From positions 461,157 to 525,156 of the forward strand of contig OZ025212.1 in assembly GCA_964019055.1 (NCBI GenBank): a stretch of DNA of 64,000 nt, in the 5' to 3' direction. The translations under genes and the position numbers were made by a program. The notes beneath the pieces are model-generated. The model made no database searches. It was not told the DNA's origin and saw nothing but the letters and a program-made list of their open reading frames with translations. Positions 12,605-24,600 of the stretch are shown one piece after another (the first letter of the stretch is position 1; each line of letters begins with the position of its first letter). The stretch is from Anthopleura xanthogrammica (taxonomy: Eukaryota; Cnidaria; Anthozoa; Actiniaria; Actiniidae).

Positions 12605-15600
12605 ATGGCTTCCGTTAAAGTTGCTGTAAGAGTTAGGCCTCTGAATAAACGGTAAGTTTGCGTTTTTAAGCCTCGAGATGTTGTTATTCTTGGTATTGTT
12701 GTCGAAGTGAAAGCCAATGTGTTGGTGAAAGTAACGTTTGGTGGATAAAATAAATAACTAAATCTGTTTATTTTGTAAAACAGAGAACTAGACATGGAAG
12801 CCAGGACTATTATCGAGATGGAAGGCAAAAAAACAAGGATTTATAATCTAAAGGTAAAACAATATTACATTAATTTATGCTTTGAGCACTTGTAATTACA
12901 GAGCCATGTTCTGACAGTAGATTCTGGAACTTCTTTATAATCAACACAGCAAGAATGTATCTATAATCGTTAGTAAGACTAGTTTTAATTAATCTTGTCG
13001 TGTTTACAGGCTACTACAGGAGAGGGAGAAAGAAAACATCAAGTCAAGGATTTCTCGTTTGATTATTCATACTGGTCTGCAGATTCTAATTCCAGCCATT
13101 TTGTAACGCAACAACAAGTAAGTTCTATGGTATATTGTTTTGTTATTATATTGTGTATTAGATATCTTGATAATATTATATGCTTGATTTACTTTCAAGA
13201 GATTTTTGATTTTATTTTGATTTGAGGATAGTTAATTTTCTGATATCATTTTGGTGTAGCTATAGAGCTGTTGAACTCATTTCAAAAATGTAACACCCCT
13301 TGGATTTGAATATTATTTCTAGGGTATTAATGAACTTAAAATTGTCCTGGAAAGCAATACATTCCTTGATAATATTGGTAGTATAAACGATATTGCAATT
13401 ATGAAAAAATGTATGGAATTGAGGCAACATTCATTGGGATTTTGAGTGAGTTGTTGCAATGCCTGCCAATGTGACTTGAAAAAAAAATTCATAATTTGCA
13501 ATTTCATATATATGCAAAATAGTAATCCAGATTTGGTTATGTGTGTATACAGCATTAAATAAATTATTGAATATTCTAGTCTCAGTTTTGTTACAGCTGG
13601 TAAAAATCACAGCTCTTTATTAATTGTATTAATGTAGAGTTTGGAATTTTAATGTCATGTCATATGAATAACAGAGTTGAATTCTTGTCTGGATGTGAAA
13701 AAATGATTTAGAAAACAATGAACACTTATAACCTCAATATAGATAGAGATTAACATCATGTTTTATTAGGCATTTGTTTACTTAACAAATATGCAAATAA
13801 TTTCATTTGACTTGGATCTGGTGGGAAGAATGAGATAAGAATTATAAACCCCAAGAAATACCATCTGCTGACAGTAATATAGACAAAATTAATTAAGGTG
13901 ATAAAAATACAATACTTCCTGTTGCTAAATTCTTATTTTAAACACTTTTTTGTATTGTTTACTGATATCGTCTGGTTCAAGCTTTTTGTCATTTTAATTA
14001 AATGAAGATATAATTAAAGTGCAGCTTTTTTTCTACTCGTTGAGGAAATTGCATGCTGTTGCCATTCTTCTGTTCAGAAAGCATAATTATAGCTAATTCC
14101 ATCTATTTATTGCATCCATGTATTATTAAGCCAAATATAATAAATTAGGTAAGTATCATCATAAGGGGTTCTTATTTGTAAGGGCATGGTTGAAGGACGT
14201 CAGTCAATTGTGTCTGTGGGGGGAGGGGTGGGGGTGAGGGATGGGAAGCTCACAATTACTGTAAGTCACAAAATTATTCAAAAAACATAAAAGCCTATTC
14301 AGTAGTGAACAAGATACTAGTATACTGTCATGATAAGGGTCAGAAGGGGGAGGGGGCTATGAAATATTTGCCTACCATGGAGGGAGGGGGGAGGGGGAGA
14401 ATAGGTATTTTTCTAAAGACATACACATAAAGTTATTTTGATGACACTGCATTATACTTGAAGAAGTGTTTCTGATAAGTGACAGCTCACTCCCTATTAT
14501 TCACATCTTCAAGTTCGGTTATTTTCAATTATGGTATAGATTTAAATGAGCTAAAGGAATATTTATAAGCTCTATAGAATATATGATCATGAGGAAATAA
14601 ATAAGTAATCATGGTATCTTATCATCAGGTGTACAATGACCTTGGTACAGATGTCGTCAAGTCAGCCTTTGAAGGCTACAATAGCTGTATATTTGCATAT
14701 GGCCAGACTGGTTCAGGAAAGACGTACACCATGATGGGACATGGAGGAGATAATGGGCTGATACCAAAGATATGTGAGAAGATGTTCAAGCAGATGAAAG
14801 AGAACTCAGATGTTGATGCAGGTGTTTCATTCAGGACTGAAGTCAGTTTCCTGGAAATCTACCAGGAAAGAGTGCGCGACTTACTCAGACCACCCGTCAA
14901 AGGTCGTCCTGTTCACTCACTGCGGGTCAGAGAACACCCAAAAGAGGGCCCTTATGTGCAAGGTAGGCTCATTGATGCCATTAAAGTGCTGTTGCCATGG
15001 CAATTATGCTGTCAATCAAATATGAGAGGAAGTTGGCATCATGTATTTAACTAGCTGTAATGATGTTATTGATTTGCAGATCTCACTAAGCACTTGGTGT
15101 CTGACTTTGGTGCCATAGAACATCTGATGCAGCAAGGGAACTCACACAGGTACACACACTTGTTATCTTATCTTATCTTATTTTATCTTCTCAGTTTGTT
15201 GTCTAGATACAGTGAAGTTGACAGGGAAGGGTTTCAGGGCTACAGAATATCCCCCTTTGACATCAGACTACTATCTTTCCAAATGGAAAAAAACTTGATT
15301 GGAACCTAGAATCACACTTTTGAATGTAATAATTTTGGATCGCCTAACAAGCCTAGGAATGCTGACTATGCTCTTAAAATATTTTTTTGGAGTTAACAAT
15401 ATCTGGTACAGCAAAATAGTCTATTATCGGTAGGTGTTTTCCAAGTTTTAAACAAAATTGAGTCCTTTGTAATGTTACCGTTGTGTGATCTTCAGAGTGA
15501 CTGCTAGTACTGGTATGAATGATGTCAGCAGCAGATCACATGCTATCTTCACCATGAACTTTACTCAGGTAAGTAGTCATCATAACTGTGATTAACTTTA

Positions 15601-18600
15601 TAAATTAGCATAAAAACAATTTTGTACTACAGACTAGTTGTGGGTATATCCTGGAACTACATGACATATGTGTAGGGAACAGTTTGATATGCAGGTTTAG
15701 TTGACAGAAAGATTGATGAATACCTAGTTGACTTCAGTTGAAACAAATGTATGTTGATTAAACCATTTATTGTAAAGAGTATATTCAATATATTAAAATA
15801 GTATTGGTAATTATTGATTGTAGGCCAAGTTTGATATGGACATGCCTTGTGAAACTACAAGCAAAATGAATCTGGTAGATCTGGCTGGAAGGTAACAAAT
15901 AAACTGATTAAGATGTACACAAGCTTGTCATTCCCCCCCCCCCCCCTTTTTATAGGGAATGTTTGTTCTTATTGTTGTGAGTGTTGTATTATAGTGAAAG
16001 AGCAGATGCTACTGGGTTGACTGGTGAAAGATTGAAAGAAGGGGCCAACATCAACAAGTCTTTAGTAACACTTGGAACAGTTATCTCTGCTTTGGGTAAG
16101 TCTTGCTTTCCTTCTCATTCATCCATTCATTTGTCCATCTGTTCATCCATTATTCCAACCATCCATTTGTTCTATCCATCTCTGTATGGCAAACCATCTG
16201 TCTCCTCTTCTCTCCATTGATCAAACCATTCGTACCTAAGCTGTCCATTCATCCATTCGTTCATTAGTCTGTCTGTCCATTCACCCGCCCATCTACCCAT
16301 TTGTCCAACTATCCATCCATCCATTCATTCAATTTATTTTTCTCAGTTTTTGTTTTTTGTTGAATAAATAAATCTTAGAAATCTTGCCAATTTATTGCAT
16401 TGCTTTCAAGTTGTAAAAGTACCACAAATTTAACACTCAGAGTTTATCTCATTCCCTTGTAGCTGATGCTTCTACTGGGCATGGTGGACATCACAAGTTT
16501 GTTCCATACAGAGACTCAGTATTAACCTGGTTACTGAAAGACAGTCTAGGAGGCAACTCAAAAACTGTCATGATTGCCAGTAAGTACCATCTATCCATCT
16601 ATCCATCTAGCATACATTTGTCATTGGTAATGTTGTTCATTGGTAATGTTGTTCATTGGTAATGTTGTTCATTGGTAATATTGTTCATTGGAGCCTTGAA
16701 CTCTATATTTTTCCTTATGAAATTTGCCTGAAAAAAGTTTTTTTTTTCTGTAGCCATTTCTCCTGCTGACGTCAATTATGCAGAGACAATGAGCACACTG
16801 AGATATGCAAACAGAGCCAAGAATATCATCAACAAACCAACTATTAATGAGGTATTGATTGTACAAGGAAAGAATTGTTATCACCAAAATCATCATTGTC
16901 ATCAAGTATCATTGTCGTCGTCACTTGTCAGAAGTTGTTATCATCATCCTCAGCAGCAGCAGCAGCATCAGCAGCAGCATCACCATCATCATCATCACTA
17001 CTACTACCACAACATCAATGTCATCATCATCATCAACAGCAATTTGATTATCATCATCATGTCATCATCATCATGCATCATAATCATCATCCATTTTCAT
17101 TTTTAGATTAAAATAATGTTTTAAACTCAATATATTCTCCATCTTTTCCCAGGATGCCAATGTGAAGTTGATAAGAGAACTGAGAAGCCAGATAGAGAAA
17201 CTCAAGGCTATGATCAGCCCAGTGAGTACTGCTTTACGCTAGATCTTATCCTTTCAATATAATTATAGAAACCAAAATAAACATTATTTTGCAGGATCTT
17301 CTTGGTGAGGGAGAGCTCGCTGCCGCCAAAAAACTATCAGAAAATGAAGCAAGAGTAATGCAACTGACTGATAAATGGAAGGATAGATGGAAGGAAACAC
17401 AGAAGATTCTAGAGGTATCCCATAATCCATTCCCATTTTTTTAGTCCTATTCATTTCTCAGTATGATAACATTGCGCAAGATGACTAACCATCCAGTCAG
17501 AGTAGTCACGTTCATCATGTGACATCAGTAGTTTTACCCAGTAATCTGCGGTATACAAAGCTGATTGATTACGCACTATATTTGAAGATAAATCAGGTGT
17601 GTTTTTTTATTGTAGGAGAGAGAAATGAGGCTACAACAGGAGGGTGTTGGGATCAAGATGGATTCAGTACTGCCTCACTTGGTGCTGGTAGATGATGATC
17701 TTCTCAGCACAGGAATTGTCGTTTATCATCTCAAGGTACAACACGTTACGCCTGCAAAAAGAGACGCTGGGTCACCCCCAAAAGTAAAAATTGTAATGGA
17801 AAATCATATGCTGGGTAGCTCCAAAAGTAAAAAAAAAAAAACACAAAATCATACGCTGTGTGTACCCCTCAAAATAAAAAATTATACGTAAAACCATTAC
17901 GCTGGGTACCCCTCAAAGTAAAACATCGTAACGGGAAAATTGTTCGCTGGGTAAAGTAAAAAAAAACATTGCGTTTACATGATACAATATCTTACTGTGG
18001 GTTATACCTAACCAAGAAAGAAAAACGACCCTTCACTTTCCCTGGTACAAAAGTACGCTATGGGTACCTCGGAAGCAAAACTCGGGAATAAAACTCGTCA
18101 CGCATCTTATTAAACGTGTTATTACGTAAATGTGATTAGAATGCATGGTGTTGATGGGTCATGGGGACTACAGTGACGGTAGTACAGCTCTTAAATAATG
18201 AAAGTAGATAGAAGAAAAAAAACGAAAAATACATTGGAGATGTTGGATTACGATTGAGTGATAGTCAAGGATTCTAATGATGTAAATATTGTGTATCAAA
18301 GCACATAGCAAACATTCCTGGTATTCTTACTCTACAATGAACCGGGGAAACTAATCAATACACACAGGAATCGACTATTTGTTTAGGAACAATAACAAAA
18401 GCATACATTACTAACACTGCGCCAAACATTAACATTTACCAAGCGATTTGGCAATAGGTTTAAGGAACCGGAAAGGGATTTTTACTCAGCTCCTAAAACT
18501 CTGACTAAAACCTTAGTAAATCTTTTAAGTTTTAAACTATTTTATAATTTCAAGTTGTATAGTTTTATTTTTTTATGTATTATTTTTGGTCTATTGGGAT

Positions 18601-21600
18601 GGAGTTGGAAGAGTTTGCAAAGTTTCTTGCACCATACCTCAAGGTTAAAGACTCGCTTGACATGACGAACTTCGTTCTCTGTTTATCGATTCTGGTCCAA
18701 GTAATTCAATTCGCTAACGTTACGTTTATTCTGTTAACAGGAAGGGAAAACTTCTGCAGGACATGCTGATGATCACAAGAAACCAGATATAGGTAAAAAA
18801 CACTTCAAATTTATAGTTATAAAAATGTAATCAAAGCCGGCAATAATATACACGATAGAACCATGATTATTATAATACCTTACTAAGTATAATACACTCC
18901 AATACACTCACTAGAATCTCACTTACATTCTCAATAACACATATATTATCCCAATACTGTTGTACGAATAACATTTCTCCCTGGTTTTTCATTCTATGAC
19001 CGTTCATTTATTATTGATGATGAAGTATTTAGTATTCATTGTTTGTGTTTGATGTATCCATGTGTATGGACTGAATACTTCATTCATCTTTCACAGCGGA
19101 ATATCATTATCTATTCTGATTTTTCGGATTCACAAAATTGATAAGAGCGTAATCTCAGAGTTAGGACCAGTATCAAAAGAATGGCTCTCAATCTAGTTAC
19201 GCTATGGTATTGGAATCCTGTCAAAAACGACTAGACTTTTAAATATAAAATATTTGACCATCCTGCATTCAGTTTTCCCATTCCATCTTTCCCATTAGTT
19301 TTGGGATTAAAATTTATAATTATCGGAATAAAAATTGCCATTTGTTATGAAAGTAAATATATCGGTGTATTATGTGTACTTCTTTTCATTTTCCATTTAA
19401 GTATTTCATTCTTGTTTCGTACAAGTGCGAACTGTACTTACCTTGTCTTCGTTAGCAGTTTTTTCCGATCTTGAGTCGATTGCGTTCGAAGTGACTTCGT
19501 ACTTGTTTCGTGGGTTTGTCGTTACTTTACGACTCGTGAATGCGTTGATTTTCGTTTATAAGCACAAGTAAACATATTTATTTTATTGTTTGTTGTTGTT
19601 GTTTATCTAGTGATCAGTGGATCTGAGACCAATAATGAACACTGCGTATTTGAACACAACTCGAAAGACAAAGTCACGATCAACCCGCTGAACTCCATGT
19701 GCTACATCAATAACAGCCGCGTATCTAAGCCAACAAGATTGTTTCAAGGTAAAATATTCTAGGCTTACCAGACACAGGACGCATGACGCACAGCGTGTTA
19801 TCTGTGATGGTACGAGTATGATTACAGGAGTTGAAGAAAAGTCGCGGAGCGCAGAAACGTTTGTAAGACGATTTACGCGCGACGAAACCTTACGCGCAGA
19901 ACGGTGTTGAGCTGTAAAGCGATGTGCGCACTCTTGTCATCTCATAATCTTGTTGCGTGCTGCTCAAATCTGGATTTGCGAGTCGTACTTTTCCCTACGA
20001 TTTTGCGGCGATGCTGTAACACAATTACAAGTCACAAGGAAGGTTCCATAAGGTGAACGCTCCTGTATAGTTTCTCTTGCATCCCTGTCCCCCTCTCCCC
20101 CCCCCCCCCCCGACTCAGGGCTAAGACTGATGTGATTGGTCGTAGGTGACGTCATAATTCTTGGCCAAACCAACGTGTTCAGGTTCAATCATCCAAGAGA
20201 GGCTGCGCAGTTGAGAGAAAAGAGAAAGGTGAGAAAACTACGTTTATTTATCACTATTGAAGAGTATTATTGCCTAGCCTGACCGTAGCAGAGATGCTTA
20301 CCATTCAGTTCTTAAATTAAATTCAAGATGCACAGAGACGAAGACGCCGGCGCAGAATGATTAAATATGTAAATTATATATCTAGAAATCTCTAAAAAAA
20401 AAACTTTAAATGAATCCTTTAACGATTAACTGGATATATTACTATCTGTTTTCTACGTACGCACTCTTATCTCTCTTGTTCTGCACTGATGGTGGTAGAT
20501 TTCGCGTGGATGAAGGATCGTACCCTGCTATGCGTTGATTGGCTGGTTTATATGTACTTGCTTCGTGATTGGCAAGAGAGGAAGCCAATGTAACATGAAT
20601 GGCTTCCTTGTGAAATCTTGCTTGTGATTGGTTGTTACAAAGCGAAAATCCATTTGACTGTCAAATTATTTTGTGTTCCCTTATCATGCGAAATCTACCA
20701 TTAACTAACAATTAATTTAATCAAGTAGCAGACCTCAGTCGTTCGCGATATGAAACGTGGAAGGTTTCTGTAGCAATCGATGAAAGTTTTGACAGAAGAC
20801 AAGCAATATTTTCCCCACTAACACCCAACTAACAATGATTGTACATTTCTTTCTATTTCATCATCTAATTGCTGCTAATATTATCATGGTTCGTCCTCGG
20901 TTTGATTACAGTCGGTAAGTTGTAACCATATTTGATACTAATAATAATAATAATAATAATAATTAGTCTAACTATACATGCGTACCCGTTTGACGGGAAC
21001 CCTGTGTGGTATGTGTTCCGCGTTGTCCTGCACCTACCCAGAAGCACTTACCTATCCATCTATCCAGTTTGTATCCCGTCTGATCACCGAGTGATTTTTC
21101 CGTTAATAACGATAAAATTTGTCATTAAAAAATATAAATAATTATCTAAACATAATACGTACTTGAGCCTGCGTTTCTTCTGGTCTACCATTCTGCCCCG
21201 CAGACCAAAACGAATGCAGGCGCATGGTAAAGTAATTAAGTACTAAACCAACCAACATAAAATATCAATGTAAAATTGACTGTGTAACAAGATTGCATTC
21301 AACGTAATTATCAAATACGTTTTCTTATTTCCATGTGACTTTATTTTGTGCAGTCTTCAATCAGTGGACTCGCATGGTCAACCAAGTTCCGTAGCGAGAC
21401 AGACCTGTTCAGATCAACAGGGTAAGAAAAACAATATCGATCTAAACAACCGGGTTACCTGTGTCGTGAAGGGATGAGAGGAGACTTGGACGTAGTTGAC
21501 GAAGAGTCTCATTGGGGGTGGGGTGGTTGGGGTGGGTTGAGGGCCGTAACCAGGGGTTTTGCCGGGGTGGGTGCACATCAAACGGAAATGGAACTGTCTA

Positions 21601-24600
21601 AACTAACAGCCATGCGGGATGACGTCATCACCCCCGGAAAAAAAACAAAGCACAAAAAAAGCTTTTTTATATACTAACAATTTCTATTGTTTTCTAGTGA
21701 AAGTCCTCTGTGTGTTGAGTTAGAGAAGGCCAGGTAAGTCCAGTAACGGCATCACTGGTTGTGCTGTTACCATGACAACACTGAACTATTATTTTGTTGC
21801 CATAGGAACGAACTGGAGCAACAAAAACAGATGGAAGGCCAAAAACTGGAAGAAATGAGGTATAAACAACCCTCCCCTCCCTTCTCCTCCCCTCCCTTCT
21901 CCTACCCTCTACAGATCCTGTGTAAATGAAGTCCTTTCCCTTACCATCTCCTACCTAAGCCTGCAACCCCCTTCATTTAAGTTGTTGGTTGTTTATCCTT
22001 AACAGGGCTGATTTCGAACAGCAAATCCAGGATGAGGGAGTTCGCTTGGAAGAAATGAGGTAAAGTCATTTGGATGATATTAGAGTCGTTGGGATACCTG
22101 TGTTCTCATGACATCATGCAGTAACCGACATGTTCTGTTCTTTCAGAAATGAGCTGGAGCGACAGAGAAAACTGCATTCAATGGAAGCACAGAACGTCGA
22201 GGAAGCAAGGTGATTATCTTGATTAAAGTAGTGGTGGTCGCTTGGGGAAGTGGGTGGTCGTTATATACAGGTAGTCAGTCACTTGGGAGATTCTCTTATG
22301 GAAGTGCAGGTCGCTTAGAGAGGTAGTCGGTTAGGGAGGTCAGGTGGTCATTTGTCGAGGTGGTGGCCTGGGGAGTTCTTCTCTTAGGGAGGTGATCACT
22401 AGAAACAAAGAAAGAGACAGTGTCGGATGGGCTTTCATCACAAGGCGGCCATTATTATTCCCGTGACAGCAAAAACATGTTTGGAACGTTCTGAAACACC
22501 TCAAAGCGAGGGCAAGGGGACCCAGGAGATTCAAAATCTATTGTTTCAACAGATATGCGTCGCGTGATAAAGCGAATTTCAAGTGGAGTTAGTCGTTAGA
22601 GTAACTCATTCTAAGATATTTTTGCATCCCCAGGAAACGAGTGTCTGACATGGAAAGGAAACATGACGTAGCAGAACGAGAAAGAACAAAACGTGAAAAC
22701 GAACTAACAGAAGAGATCGAGAAGAAAGACACGGATATCAAAACAGTACGTGAACAACTTGTCAAGCTGAGAGAGACAAGTGAGCAGGCAAAACAACAAG
22801 CAGATAATGTGGTAGGAACCTTGAAAGATAAAATACGTAAACAGAAAGAAAAGGAAATGGCGCAGTTGAACCAGGATGTTAAGAGGATTGTTGATCTGGA
22901 GGCAGAGATGAATGGGATGCAAGAACAAGTTGAGAAGGAACGGGAAGAGATGAAAGAAAAATGGGAAACTGAATCCAAGAGTATCAGAGAACATAAAGAT
23001 ATCCTGAATAATATCAAGAAGGATTATGAACAGAAATATAATTCCCTGGAGGAAGCGAAACAAGAAACAAAGCACGAGAAAGAACAGTTTGAAAGAGAGA
23101 AACGGGAGGCCTTAATCAAGATCCGTGAGACCGAACGTAACTTGGAGATTTTCAAAATCCAACGAGAAAATGCTTTAGCAATAGCGGAGAATGACTTTAG
23201 CAAGAGAAGAGAAGTGGTAGAAATGGAAATGGAAGAAAATCGAGCTGAACTGGAAGAGGAAAGAAGGAAACTTGTTGATGAAATGGAGGAACATGAAGCG
23301 ACGATGGACCATGCTGCAGATAAGCTTGCTAATGCACAAAATAGATTAGAAACGAAAACAAAAGAAGAAAACATAAAGATAGATGCTGCTAAGAAACGGT
23401 TTGATGAACTTCAGCAAAGATTAGCTCAGTCAGCAAAGAAAGCAGAGGAGGATCTGAAAGAAAAGCGACGCAAATATGACGAGGTTTCCGAAAAACGTCG
23501 ACAGATGATCGATGGAGAGAAACACGCGCTTGATTCCTTGCGAGATGAATTGTCTGTCATGGTAGAACAACTGAGTGAATCTACGGGGAATGACAGAAAT
23601 GAGTTAGAAAAAGAAATCCAAATGAGACAAGCAAGATTAGCCGAGCAACAGGTACAGTTAGATGTTTTAGAAGCAGAAGATAAAAACATCTCTGAGGATA
23701 TCGAGAAAGATTTCGAAGAAGAACTTCGCCGTATACAAGCCAAAGCACAACAAGACCAAACAGCTATGGAACTAGAAAGACTAGGGTTGGAAGAACTACA
23801 AGATGCCAAGAATATCAAATTACAAAAAGAGGAGAGAGAATTGAAAGATGCGCAGAAAAGATATAACGAGATGAAGATGTTGTTGAATAATAGTAGAAAG
23901 CAGTTGGTTGATGTTGAAGTCAGGTCAGGCCGAGCAGCTTCGCATGGCGAGCAACGTTTGTTAGAAATATCAAAAGCACTGGAAGAAACACTCGCTGGTA
24001 CCGCACAACACGATGAAGTGTATAAACTACGTGAACATAGAATACATCTGAAGGAAATAGATGTAGAAGGAAAGGTTGAACTGGCTGAGAAACAGGAGAA
24101 GATAGCTACTGATGCTGATAAGGTTAATGGAGATATCAAACGACTCAGTTATGAGCTAGAAGAGAAGGGCAAAGCTAAAGAGAAGTTAGAAACAGAGTTG
24201 AAGGAATTGATGGCAAAGTTTACGCGTGATAGAAACGAAGAAAGTGCTACTCTTGATGCGATGAAAGAAAACATCCAGGATATGGAAGAAGAAGCGAACT
24301 TATCGAGGAGTTTGACCGAAAATCAGATATTATGTGGGACGGATAACAGCAGTGGAGGCGATGTGGCGATGGAGAAACTCCTGCAGAAAGAGAGAGACAG
24401 GTAAGTGCTGAATGAGGAAAGTTACGCTACTCATGAAACTTGCCATTCCAACAGTGTTCGATGATAGTATCTTTATTTTTTAGGGTTAAAACCGAGATGG
24501 AAAGAAAAGTGAAAGAATTAGAAGAACAACAGAAGCGAGAAATGGAAGAATTTAAACAGCACCAGACGACCGCGTTAGAGAAACTTGAGCACGAACGAAT

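Noticed and set aside
22589..24139. Serine-rich open frames antisense to the KIF16B coiled coil
   Set aside because: Typical shadow frames of a Glu/Lys-rich coiled coil; no splice or domain signals.
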